From an uncultured Clostridia bacterium (GTDB lineage: Bacteria > Bacillota > Clostridia > Oscillospirales > Ruminococcaceae): a stretch of DNA of 55,800 nt. A program made the position numbers and the translations under genes. The DNA lies in contig CANQPX010000009.1 in assembly GCA_947625915.1 (NCBI GenBank), forward strand, positions 1 through 55,800, in the 5' to 3' direction. The notes beneath the pieces were generated by a model, which saw only the letters and a program-made list of their open reading frames with translations, had not been told where the DNA came from and ran no database searches. Positions 17,225 to 25,414 of this stretch are shown here, in pieces (positions within the stretch are counted from its first letter, which is position 1; each line of letters begins with the position of its first letter).

Positions 17225-17457
17225 AAAAGCCGAGAAATAAATTATATACGGCTTTGTGCATTTTATCGTTCTTCCCCCGAAGAATGGCGATAACGCCCGC
17301 CTTCGGGGAATATTTCTTCCGCTTTTCCATTTTCAGGGTACATTTAGTAACCAAATTGTAATTTGTATTTTGGCGGATCATATGTTATAATATTACCATA
17401 ATGATGTTTAAGGGGTAAAAGTCCGAAAAATAATTTTTTCAGACTGCTTACGGACTT
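17225..17457 (+). promoter_or_regulatory. Intergenic region before the moxR operon: hairpins and promoter
   Basis: This gene-free stretch holds a promoter, TTGTAT (17363-17368) -17- TATAAT (17386-17391), for the moxR operon. Upstream of it are a strong hairpin with arms CCCCGAAG (17275-17282) and CTTCGGGG (17301-17308) around an inner GGCG-ATAA-CGCC, and a weaker AAAGCCG/CGGCTTT stem (about 17226-17255). The transcribed leader contains AAGTCCG (17419-17425) and CGGACTT (17451-17457), which can pair. No known riboswitch was recognised. Confidence 0.6.
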
Positions 17458-17501
17458 GTTCGTTTTAAATACACGAAAGGAGATATGCTTGTCCCGCAAG
17501 C

Positions 17502-18470
17502 ATGACTATAATCATGACCGAACAGATCATAAAAGAACATATCATGCCGATCGCAGAAAAGATCGTTCACGAAGTCCGAAAAGCCGTTATAGGCAAAAAT
17601 GATATCGTTGTAAAAACATTGCTCGCAATTATCGCAGGAGGACATATACTTCTCGATGATATCCCCGGAGTGGGAAAAACTACCCTTGCGGTGGCTTTTT
17701 CAAAAGCAATGTCGTTAGACTATAAGCGTATGCAGTTCACACCCGATGTGCTGCCCGCGGACGTAACGGGATTTACCGTATATAACAGACAGACAGGGAA
17801 TTTTGAGTACAGACCCGGTGCCGCGCTTTGCAGCCTTTTCCTTGCGGACGAGATAAACCGTACCTCAAGCAAGACCCAGAGCGCTTTGCTGGAAGCTATG
17901 GAAGAAGGCGCTGTTACCGTTGACGGCGTGACGCATAAGCTTCCAGATCCGTTCATCGTTATCGCTACGCAGAATCCTATCGGTTCTGTCGGAACACAAA
18001 TGCTCCCCGAATCACAGTTAGACAGGTTCATTATACGGCTTTCAATGGGTTATCCCGACATTGAAAGCGAGATAGCCATACTCAGATCCAAGGAGAATAC
18101 CGATAGGGCGGAAAATATTTCCCCTGCTGCCGACGCAGACGATATCCTGTTGATGCGGAATGCCGCTTCGGAAGTCTTTGCTGACGATAAGATATACCGA
18201 TACATCGCTTCCATCGCAGCAGCTACCCGCTCGCACCCGCAGGTGCGCCTCGGATTGAGCCCGAGAGGAACGGTAGCGCTTTCATCAATGGCAAAAGCAG
18301 CGGCTTTGCTGCGGGGAAGAGGATATGTTATCCCGGAAGATGTGAAGTTCGTACTGACAGACGTGGCTGAACACCGCCTGCTGCTCACGCCTAAAGCAAA
18401 AGCCGCAGGAGCATCGGCAAAGGACGTTCTTAATGAAATAAGCGCGCGCATATCCGCGCCTAAAATATGA
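17502..18470 (+). CDS. MoxR-family AAA+ ATPase
   Basis: A 322-aa AAA+ ATPase with Walker A GVGKTT (near 56), Walker B LADEIN (near 115), sensor 1 ATQNP and a C-terminal lid. MoxR proteins act as chaperones that assemble or activate partner proteins, usually encoded alongside with DUF58 and von Willebrand or transglutaminase proteins, exactly as here. The ribosome site AAAGGAGA is 18 nt before this ATG, but GCTTG-tcccg-CAAGC can form a hairpin between them and shorten the distance. A six-codon ORF starting at 17485 overlaps the ATG. It is the first gene of the operon with the DUF58 and transglutaminase genes. Confidence 0.93.
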   Translation: MTIIMTEQIIKEHIMPIAEKIVHEVRKAVIGKNDIVVKTLLAIIAGGHILLDDIPGVGKTTLAVAFSKAMSLDYKRMQFTPDVLPADVTGFTVYNRQTGNFEYRPGAALCSLFLADEINRTSSKTQSALLEAMEEGAVTVDGVTHKLPDPFIVIATQNPIGSVGTQMLPESQLDRFIIRLSMGYPDIESEIAILRSKENTDRAENISPAADADDILLMRNAASEVFADDKIYRYIASIAAATRSHPQVRLGLSPRGTVALSSMAKAAALLRGRGYVIPEDVKFVLTDVAEHRLLLTPKAKAAGASAKDVLNEISARISAPKI

Positions 18471-18537
18471 AGATACCATTTTCCGAACGTTAACTCTCCG
18501 CACGGCAGAACAGCCGTATCTTCAAGGAGGCTATAGC

Positions 18538-19734
18538 TTGCAGTTTACTTATATATTGCTTACGGCACTGGTGTTTGTTTTCCATATATTGTATAAAGGC
18601 GACCTTTCGTTCATATTGCTCGTGTTTCTGCTGATAATGCCGCTGCTGCTTTTCATAATACTGATGATACAATCGTCAATGCTGAAAATATACGTTGAAC
18701 ACACTTCCGACACAGCCGAAAGAGGAAAACCCGAAACTATAAGGATACATCTGGAGAACCGCTGTTTCCTGCCTGTTACTTCCTGCAAAGTCACATTAAG
18801 ATATAAATGCTGTTTCCCGCCGGACAAGCCGCTGTCGGAAAAATATTCTCTTACCGTACCGATCGCTCCGCTTTCATCAAAAGAAATACTGAATATAAAC
18901 TTTACTCCGCAGCACTGCGGATATATGGACATTTCATCAAAAAGCGCGGTCATAAGCGATCTTATAGGTCTTACGTTCATCAGAAAAAAACTGCGCTGCG
19001 GAAATAAGATCATAGTTCTTCCGAACATATCCCCTTTCGGAAAGGATATGGAAAAAAGTTTTGCATATGACACGGAAAGCGATACTTTCTCGGATATACG
19101 CCCCGGAGACGACCCTTCGGAGATATTTGAACTTAGAGAATACCGCGGCGGAGACAGAATGAACCGCATACACTGGAAACTCAGCAGCCGAGGTGAAGAT
19201 CTCATCGTAAAAGAACTTTCCGAACCCATAAGCAGCAAGATCCTTATACTTTGCGATAAAGGCTCATGCAGGACTTCGGAAGAAACGGACAAGATACTTG
19301 ACATCGCCGCAACGCTTTCCAACTTCATGATACACACCCAAACGGTACATTCGATCGCTGCCGTATCGGAAAGCGGCGCGCTTATGACGGCGGAAATATC
19401 GGACAGCACAGCTTTCATGTCCGCTTTTTCCTCGCTTTGCGGCGGGGCGTCTTACACAGGCATGAGCATCGCTGACGAAACTTTGCGGCAGCAGCTGTCG
19501 GAACTCATTCAAAAAGGTTTTTCGCACATTCTGGCAATATCACCGACTGATGATAAAGCGTTCCTTGAAGAACTTGAAAGCATTTGCGCCGAAAACAAGC
19601 TTACGGTCTTCTGCACATCGGACAAGTTATCCGATCCCGAAAAGCAAAAAGAATTCTTTTCCGCAGACATCATTTACTCCGCCGCAGAAGAACTTGACGA
19701 TAAATGCCGCGAACATTACAGTGGCGAAAATTAA
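18538..19734 (+). CDS. DUF58 membrane protein
   Basis: The 398-aa protein has two N-terminal membrane segments (about 4-20 and 22-42), a beta-rich middle part and the DUF58 signature GDRMNRIHWKLSSRGEDL (near 200-220), followed by a VWA-like fold. DUF58 proteins are the usual partners of MoxR ATPases, and the family is linked to cell envelope and stress functions without a fixed biochemical role. The start is TTG, chosen because AAGGAGG lies seven bases upstream. It lies between the MoxR gene (67 nt gap) and the transglutaminase gene (15 nt gap). Confidence 0.9.
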   Translation: MQFTYILLTALVFVFHILYKGDLSFILLVFLLIMPLLLFIILMIQSSMLKIYVEHTSDTAERGKPETIRIHLENRCFLPVTSCKVTLRYKCCFPPDKPLSEKYSLTVPIAPLSSKEILNINFTPQHCGYMDISSKSAVISDLIGLTFIRKKLRCGNKIIVLPNISPFGKDMEKSFAYDTESDTFSDIRPGDDPSEIFELREYRGGDRMNRIHWKLSSRGEDLIVKELSEPISSKILILCDKGSCRTSEETDKILDIAATLSNFMIHTQTVHSIAAVSESGALMTAEISDSTAFMSAFSSLCGGASYTGMSIADETLRQQLSELIQKGFSHILAISPTDDKAFLEELESICAENKLTVFCTSDKLSDPEKQKEFFSADIIYSAAEELDDKCREHYSGEN

Positions 19735-19749
19735 AGGAGTTGATCCGAG

Positions 19750-22359
19750 TTGAGATCCGCTGCCGTGGCAGCAGTAAATATATCCGCTGCGCTCAGGATA
19801 CCGAAAAAACACGGGAAAAGTATCATACCCGATATAATAAAAATGTCGATAATATTTTTCAGCGTCATAGGATCGGTGTTTACTTTTCTTTCCTGCTTTG
19901 AAATACCCGTAAAGAAGCTGTCGGCAATTTCTGCGGCGGCAATATCATGCATCGTATTTTCAGCCGCTCTGAAAATGAAAAGACCTTTCAGAGCGATAAT
20001 ATCGCTGTCTGCTTCGGCGATATCACTGTTACTGACATTGATATTCAGGAACAGCATATGTGCGGGGCTTGCAAATATCATAAATATCTATCTGGCAAGA
20101 GTGAAAAAAATTTTCCGTGACGAACCGCTTTTCACAATTGCCGAACCCGACCTTGCAGCGAAGCATATGACTGTATTCATATGCTTTATAACGGCTCTTA
20201 TATGCATTACGGCAGTGTATTGTGTTTCAAAGAAATGGTATGCCATAGGGCTTTGCATACCGCCGCTGATACTGCCCATATCGGTGCTGATGTTCGGTCT
20301 CGAGCCCGATAATAAAGCATTTGCATTAGTTATAGCAGGCTGCGCGGCGGCGATAGCATGGGAAGTAAGTTCGGAAGGAAAAATAAATACGGCAAAATAT
20401 TCCTATGCTTCATCGTTCAGCGGACTTGCGGCAGCGGTGTTCGCGCTGCTGTTCTTTGCGGGAACGGCAGCTGCGGTAAAAAATTTCAACTATGAACGTT
20501 CCGAAAAGATAGATGATATTTATAACAAAATGACCGGTTACATCGGAAGCAAGGATATGAAAAACGTCATTGACGAAGTTGTAACGTTCGTAAAGCGTGA
20601 AACTGACCGTTCGGGCGCAATAGATCACGGAAAACTGGGAGAATATGCGGAGATCTACTTTGACGGGAAAACGGTCTTGCAGATAACTATGCCGAAACCC
20701 TCGGATACATTCTATCTGCGCGGATTTGTCGGTTCGGAATATACGGGGCGAAGCTGGAAAGAACTTCCCTCATCAAAACTCAGAGAACTGAAAGAAATTT
20801 CCGATGGATTTGAAAATCCCGGGCTTTACACAATGCTTTTCGACAGTTACAGTCTGAAAAATACGGGAAGTTCCATGCCGAAATACGGCTTTGCCATAAA
20901 AAACATATCCGCGGGAAGGGATCATCTTTATATGCCCTATAACCTTGTTCCCGAAAGCGTTTCAAGATATTCCGAAGAAACCGGAGGCGGTTTTGACAGC
21001 GGCGAAGAAACATATTTCGGACAGTTCTATGACCCGTCGGAATATTACGGATATAAGGGGATATTCCGCATGAAATGGAATATTTCCCGTACAATGTTTG
21101 CGGATGAAGCGGCTTACAGACGATTTGTGTATGAAAATTACCTTGAACTTCCCGATGAACACACAAGACTTGACGAAATTTTTGACGATAACTACTATGA
21201 ATACATCACCGCAGAAGAGATACAAACGGGAAAAAGCACTCTTGATGAAATGACGGTATTCAGCCGTAAACTTTACTACATCAAAAGCTGGCTCAGGAAC
21301 AACTGCGAATACAGTCTCAGTGCGGGTAAACTTCCTGCGGGACAGGATTTTATAGATCGGTTCCTTGAAACGCGAAAAGGGAGCTGTTCCCATTTTGCGT
21401 CCACAGCCGTGATGATGTGCAGAGCCGCGGGCATACCCGCAAGATATGTTGAGGGCTACATTGTAAAGCCGTCCTCGGATTTCCCCGTATCCGTCAAAAC
21501 AGGTCAAACGGAAACTATAGACATAACCGACGCCCGCGCTCATGCATGGGTGGAGATATATGTTGACGGATTTGGCTGGTACCCTATGGAATTCACTTCC
21601 GGCTATGGAAATGTGCGTACCGCTATCCCCACCGATACCCTCCCGACAGAAACGGAAACGGAAATGACCGAAACGGAGGAGATCACCGAAACGACTTCCG
21701 TTATTGAAACTACCGTTTCCCCCGAAGAAGCAGCATCGGGAACTGCCGTCACAACGACAGGCGCAAATGACGTTCTTCCAGAAAGTTCACAGGAAAGCAC
21801 TTCCGAAACAACGGTAACGACCGTTCCCGCAGAAGCCGACGAGCAAATTTCCGACACCGCACAAAGCAACGGTCCGCCGTCTGTAGGATTCGGCATATTC
21901 GGCATAAAAGGCGGCAGGAAAGTTGATATTTTTTACGATCTGACAAATATATTCTTTATTTTCCTCGGCATATTTTCCGTGATCGCGGCAGTGATCCTGC
22001 GGCGCAGGATATGTCTGGCAATATTCCGCAAAAAATGTCATTGCGGCGGAAGGACGGCTGCGATCGCGGCATATAAAAAGTTCTGCACTGTTTTACGGCG
22101 AATGAAACTTCCGCTCTCTGACGGTTCGGACGGAGAAGAATATGCAAAGCGGCTAAAAAACAGTTCTCCGCTGCTTTCGGACGGAACGGCGGAAGTTATC
22201 ATGCAGGCGGCGTTAAAGGCTTCTTTCGGTGAAAAATATCTTACAAAAGATGACACGCAAAATGCGGTCATTGCGGTAAAAGAACTTTCAAGGCGTTACT
22301 ATGCGACACTTTCAAAATTCGGGAAATTCAAGGCAAAGTATGTTTATTGCATAGTATGA
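19750..22359 (+). CDS. TgpA-like membrane transglutaminase-domain protein
   Basis: The 869-aa protein has a block of membrane helices (about 1-230), a long outside region, and a transglutaminase core with Cys545 (GSCSHFAS), His597 (AHAWVE) and the third acidic residue as Glu in GWYPMEFTSG, a usual variant in this family. A Thr/Glu-rich stretch (about 630-720) leads to a last membrane helix (about 733-755) and a cytoplasmic tail of the DUF4129 kind. Such proteins are probably cysteine proteases or cross-linkers of surface proteins. Start TTG with AAAGGAG upstream. Third gene of the MoxR/DUF58 operon. Repeat copy 3 begins at its stop codon. Confidence 0.9.
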   Translation: MRSAAVAAVNISAALRIPKKHGKSIIPDIIKMSIIFFSVIGSVFTFLSCFEIPVKKLSAISAAAISCIVFSAALKMKRPFRAIISLSASAISLLLTLIFRNSICAGLANIINIYLARVKKIFRDEPLFTIAEPDLAAKHMTVFICFITALICITAVYCVSKKWYAIGLCIPPLILPISVLMFGLEPDNKAFALVIAGCAAAIAWEVSSEGKINTAKYSYASSFSGLAAAVFALLFFAGTAAAVKNFNYERSEKIDDIYNKMTGYIGSKDMKNVIDEVVTFVKRETDRSGAIDHGKLGEYAEIYFDGKTVLQITMPKPSDTFYLRGFVGSEYTGRSWKELPSSKLRELKEISDGFENPGLYTMLFDSYSLKNTGSSMPKYGFAIKNISAGRDHLYMPYNLVPESVSRYSEETGGGFDSGEETYFGQFYDPSEYYGYKGIFRMKWNISRTMFADEAAYRRFVYENYLELPDEHTRLDEIFDDNYYEYITAEEIQTGKSTLDEMTVFSRKLYYIKSWLRNNCEYSLSAGKLPAGQDFIDRFLETRKGSCSHFASTAVMMCRAAGIPARYVEGYIVKPSSDFPVSVKTGQTETIDITDARAHAWVEIYVDGFGWYPMEFTSGYGNVRTAIPTDTLPTETETEMTETEEITETTSVIETTVSPEEAASGTAVTTTGANDVLPESSQESTSETTVTTVPAEADEQISDTAQSNGPPSVGFGIFGIKGGRKVDIFYDLTNIFFIFLGIFSVIAAVILRRRICLAIFRKKCHCGGRTAAIAAYKKFCTVLRRMKLPLSDGSDGEEYAKRLKNSSPLLSDGTAEVIMQAALKASFGEKYLTKDDTQNAVIAVKELSRRYYATLSKFGKFKAKYVYCIV

Positions 22360-22795
22360 TCTTGTCAGAAAAGCATTTATAAAAAATATTTCGTCGTCAA
22401 ACAACTCAACGGATCATTTTGGATAAAAACAAATTGCTCTGTATTGCCAAACAGCTCACCGGGCTGTTTGGCAAAGCATAAATTATAAAACCGTTAATGC
22501 CAAGTGGAACGCTCTCAAACAAACGAAGTTTGTTTTTTGCAGAAGCGTTCCCCTCTTGCAACCTTCGGTTGAAACGACGCCTGCGTCGTTTTATTCACAC
22601 CCTTTGCAGAGGCGCCTTCGTAAAGGGGATTTCGTTGTTCTGCGAAAAACGAACTGCGTTCGTTTGCACGACAAGGGGTTTAGACGAATGCGAAGCATTC
22701 GTCTTTCCCTTAGACCCCACCAGCGCGGCTGCGCTGAACCAGCTTTTCAATTTTGCGCTGCACGCAAAATTGTTAAAAACTTTTTCGACAAGCCG
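22360..22795 (+). repeat. Hairpin-mosaic element, copy 3
   Basis: It starts at the stop codon of the transglutaminase gene, in sense orientation, and ends with TCGACAAGCCG (22785-22795) directly before a terminator. The GCCAAACAGC/GCTGTTTGGC stem is at 22446-22472. The next hairpin is of the GGAACGCTCT type but has an extra inner hairpin, AAACAAACG/CGAAGTTTGTTT-like, inserted in its loop. The following slot holds two hairpins, CAACCttcGGTTG and AACGACGcctGCGTCGTT, where other copies hold one. Then come AACGAAC/GTTCGTT, GACGAATGC/GCATTCGTC and CAATTTTGCG/CGCAAAATTG. Longest complete copy. Confidence 0.9.
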
Positions 22796-22796
22796 T

Positions 22797-22822
22797 GGCT
22801 GTTCAGCAAACAGCCTTTTTTT
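22797..22822 (+). terminator. Intrinsic terminator of the moxR operon, behind repeat copy 3
   Basis: GGCTGTT (22797-22803) pairs with AACAGCC (22809-22815), followed by seven T. The operon's stop codon lies about 440 bases earlier, so repeat copy 3 occupies the whole 3' untranslated region. Confidence 0.8.
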
Positions 22823-22896
22823 ATTTATACTTTCCGACAAAAGTCATAATTCCCGCTTTCCGCGAATAATATTTAAAAGCAGCTACCCGTAAGCTG

Positions 22897-22905
22897 CATA
22901 ATGTA
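22897..22905 (+). promoter_or_regulatory. Possible mother-cell sporulation -10 element before cwlJ
   Basis: CATAATGTA matches the CATAnnnTA -10 pattern of sigma-K promoters and partly that of sigma-E. A good -35 element at the right distance is missing. A small hairpin (GCAGC/GCTGC) lies just upstream and overlaps it. No sigma-A promoter was seen in front of this spore gene cluster. Confidence 0.3.
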
Positions 22906-22931
22906 AATAATAGCGTCAGGAGGAAGATACA

Positions 22932-23369
22932 ATGGCTTTTTCCGATCTGGAAATACTCGCAAGGATCATCAAATGCGAAGCGGGCGGCGAAGGCGAAAAC
23001 GGCATGAAAGCCGTTGCAAGCGTTGTTATGAACAGAGTTAATATTACATACGGCGAGTATGGCAGACTCGAAAAAACTATCCGCGCGATAATTTATCAGC
23101 CCGGTCAGTTCGACTGCGTGCGCGAAACTGTCGCAGGACAGTATAATGCCCAGAATATCTATAATATGCGCCCGGATCAGGTGCATTATGATATTGCAAA
23201 TTGGGCGATCGCGGGCAACCGTTTGCCGGATCTCGGCTTTGCACTGTGGTACTTTAACCCGTTCAATCCGTCCTGCCGTCAGTATTTTCCGTCCGAAGTC
23301 GGGAAATTTGTCATAAGGATCGGAGATCATTGCTTCTATAACCCGACCGCTGCATATGCCGACACCTGA
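22932..23369 (+). CDS. CwlJ/SleB-type spore cortex hydrolase (CwlJ-like)
   Basis: A 145-aa protein made only of the Hydrolase_2 (SleB/CwlJ) domain, with the catalytic Glu16 in KCEAGGEG and the SVVMNRV block behind it. It has no signal peptide and no peptidoglycan-binding domain, which is the CwlJ layout rather than SleB. CwlJ sits in the spore coat and degrades cortex peptidoglycan at germination. The next gene codes for a GerQ-like protein; GerQ is needed for CwlJ to be placed in the coat in Bacillus. GGAGGAAG precedes the start. Confidence 0.88.
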   Translation: MAFSDLEILARIIKCEAGGEGENGMKAVASVVMNRVNITYGEYGRLEKTIRAIIYQPGQFDCVRETVAGQYNAQNIYNMRPDQVHYDIANWAIAGNRLPDLGFALWYFNPFNPSCRQYFPSEVGKFVIRIGDHCFYNPTAAYADT

Positions 23370-23411
23370 AGATCCCCCTCCGCATATTTTTTCACGAAAG
23401 GAATGTTTTTT

Positions 23412-23912
23412 ATGAACGGCAATTACGACAGGAACGATAACCGCCGGATGAATGCTCAGATGAATACCCAAAGAAACAGGAATAACGCAAACATGAACGG
23501 AATGAATAATATGGACGGGATGAACAACATGAATGAAAATAATTCAAACGGATTTCCGAATATCCGCGAAATAATAGAACAGAACCGCGTAAGGAACGAA
23601 TTCACCACTCCCGTTCAGCAAACTTTCGACTCGGCGGAAATGGAAGGCTCGATACAAAAAATATTGTCCGAAAATATCGGTGAATATGTTGTTATCGAAT
23701 TCCTTATCGGCACGGAAAGAATGCAGCGCAAACAAGGCATACTGTTTTTTGTCGGAACAAGTTATGTTACGCTGTATGACGATGATAACGAGAATTTTAT
23801 CATTTGCGACATATTTTCAATAAAATTCGTCTATTTCTATTATCCCGATCAGCGTCCCGACAGGAATTACAATATCCTTCCCAACAGCGGCGGAAACAGA
23901 AGCATAGGATAA
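23412..23912 (+). CDS. GerQ-like spore coat protein
   Basis: A 166-aa protein. Residues 1-50 are Asn/Met/Arg-rich low complexity (NMNGMNN repeats). The C-terminal part (about 75-150) has the plan of GerQ: an amphipathic helix (GSIQKILSEN), then beta strands, a hydrophobic turn (FVGTSYVTLYDDD), and a last strand rich in Tyr/Phe. Identity by eye is low, so the call rests on this plan, the length, the low-complexity head, and the gene lying 42 nt behind a cwlJ-like gene, the arrangement known from Bacillus anthracis. The start at 23412 has AAAGGA at the right distance; the ATG at 23403 is too close to it. Confidence 0.55.
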   Translation: MNGNYDRNDNRRMNAQMNTQRNRNNANMNGMNNMDGMNNMNENNSNGFPNIREIIEQNRVRNEFTTPVQQTFDSAEMEGSIQKILSENIGEYVVIEFLIGTERMQRKQGILFFVGTSYVTLYDDDNENFIICDIFSIKFVYFYYPDQRPDRNYNILPNSGGNRSIG

Positions 23913-23921
23913 AAAACACAA

Positions 23922-23959
23922 GCGGACGAGGAAATTTTCCTTGTCCGCATAATTTTTTT
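23922..23959 (+). terminator. Terminator behind the gerQ-like gene
   Basis: GCGGAC-g-AGGAAA pairs with TTTTCCT-t-GTCCGC, followed by AT and AA and then seven T (23953-23959). It lies between the gerQ-like and SleL-like genes, so the second must be reached by read-through or its own start. Confidence 0.75.
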
Positions 23960-23972
23960 CGGAGTGATAAAT

Positions 23973-25256
23973 TTGGAAATATATGTTGTTAAACCGGGAG
24001 ACACAGTATATTCCATCGCCAAAAAGTTCGGCGTATCGGTGCAAAGGATAGTTTCCGACAATCAGCTGCCCGAGGACAGGGCTTTAGCAGTGGGTCAGGC
24101 TCTGCTGATACTGTTCCCGGAACGGATACACACCGTCAGAGCAGGCGAAACTCTTTACTCTATTGCTCAAATGTACGGCACGGACGTTATGCAGCTTTAC
24201 AGGAACAACCCCGCTCTTATCGGCACGGATAATATCCCGTACGGAACGCAGATAGTCATTTCTTTTGAAGGGAAACCGCTTTCCGAAAAGGAAACGAGCG
24301 GTTTTGCATACAGCTATATAGATCCTTTCACACTTGAAAAAGCTTTGCCGTATCTGACATATCTTATTATTTTCGGATATGGTTTTACCGAAAGCGGAGA
24401 AACAATTTCCGTTGACGACAGCGATATCATTTCCGCCGCTCACAGCTTCGGAACGGCAGTATTGCTGAGCCTGACAAGTATAACCGCAAGCGGGACATTC
24501 AGTTCTGAAAAGATAGAACTTCTTCTTACGGACGCAGAACTGCAAAATACCGTCATAAACAATATGATAAACGTTATCCTTGAAAAAAATGCTCAAGGGC
24601 TTGATGTTGACATGGAATACATACCCGCAGAAGCAAGAGAAGCTTTTGCAGGATTTATCGAGTACGCCCGATATCGTCTCAGTGAATACGGACTGACCGT
24701 ACACGTTGACCTTGCGCCGAAAACATCGCCATTCCAGAAAGGTCTGCTTTACGAAGCGCATGATTACGGACTTCTCGGCTCGGCTGCCGATCTTGTGTTC
24801 CTGATGACATACGAATGGGGATATACATACGGACCGCCGATGGCTGTTGCTCCTTTGCCAAGTGTAAAGCGCGTCCTTGAATATGCCCTGTCGGAAATAC
24901 CCAAAAGCAAAATTTTCCTCGGCATACCAAATTACGGTTACGATTGGCAGCTCCCATACGAAAAAGGCATTACCAAAGCCGTCACTCTGGGAAACGTTGC
25001 CGCGGCACGACTTGCCGCCGACAAAAGAAGTGAGATAATTTTTGACGATCTTTCGGAATGTCCGTACTTCTACTACACCGATATATACGGAAAAGAACAC
25101 GTTGTCTGGTTCGAGGACGTCCGAAGTCTGCACAGCAAATTCCTGCTTACTGCGGAAAATGATATCCTCGGCTGCGGCTACTGGAACATCATGCGGCAGT
25201 TCCCGCAAAATTACCTGCTGCTCAACAGTATGTTCGGCATAAGAAAAATATTGTAA
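23973..25256 (+). CDS. SleL/YaaH-type spore hydrolase: two LysM + GH18
   Basis: The 427-aa protein has LysM 1 (about 2-44), LysM 2 (about 47-92) and a GH18 barrel (about 105-427) with catalytic Glu215 in GLDVDMEY. This is the architecture of SleL (YaaH), an N-acetylglucosaminidase that degrades cortex fragments during germination. It has no signal peptide, as expected for a protein loaded into the spore coat by the mother cell. Start TTG at 23973: GGAG lies eight bases before it, while the earlier GTG overlaps that site. It lies behind the CwlJ-like and GerQ-like genes, so the cluster covers cortex cutting and its placing. Confidence 0.9.
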   Translation: MEIYVVKPGDTVYSIAKKFGVSVQRIVSDNQLPEDRALAVGQALLILFPERIHTVRAGETLYSIAQMYGTDVMQLYRNNPALIGTDNIPYGTQIVISFEGKPLSEKETSGFAYSYIDPFTLEKALPYLTYLIIFGYGFTESGETISVDDSDIISAAHSFGTAVLLSLTSITASGTFSSEKIELLLTDAELQNTVINNMINVILEKNAQGLDVDMEYIPAEAREAFAGFIEYARYRLSEYGLTVHVDLAPKTSPFQKGLLYEAHDYGLLGSAADLVFLMTYEWGYTYGPPMAVAPLPSVKRVLEYALSEIPKSKIFLGIPNYGYDWQLPYEKGITKAVTLGNVAAARLAADKRSEIIFDDLSECPYFYYTDIYGKEHVVWFEDVRSLHSKFLLTAENDILGCGYWNIMRQFPQNYLLLNSMFGIRKIL

Positions 25257-25353
25257 AAAAATTTCACGCTCTGTCGATTTCCCCAAAAAATAATAAAATT
25301 TCTCAAAAAAAATTATACGTTTAGCCTTTTTTAGAATATTTCCAAAAAAAGTG

Positions 25354-25382
25354 TTGGCAAAAATTCTAAGATATGGTATACT
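25354..25382 (+). promoter_or_regulatory. Promoter of fhs
   Basis: TTGGCA (25354-25359) and TATACT (25377-25382) with a 17-nt spacer. Transcription should start near 25389, about 26 nt before the ATG. No room for a riboswitch. Confidence 0.75.
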
Positions 25383-25414
25383 ATAATTATTATTAATAAT
25401 TAGGGGGAATTTGA

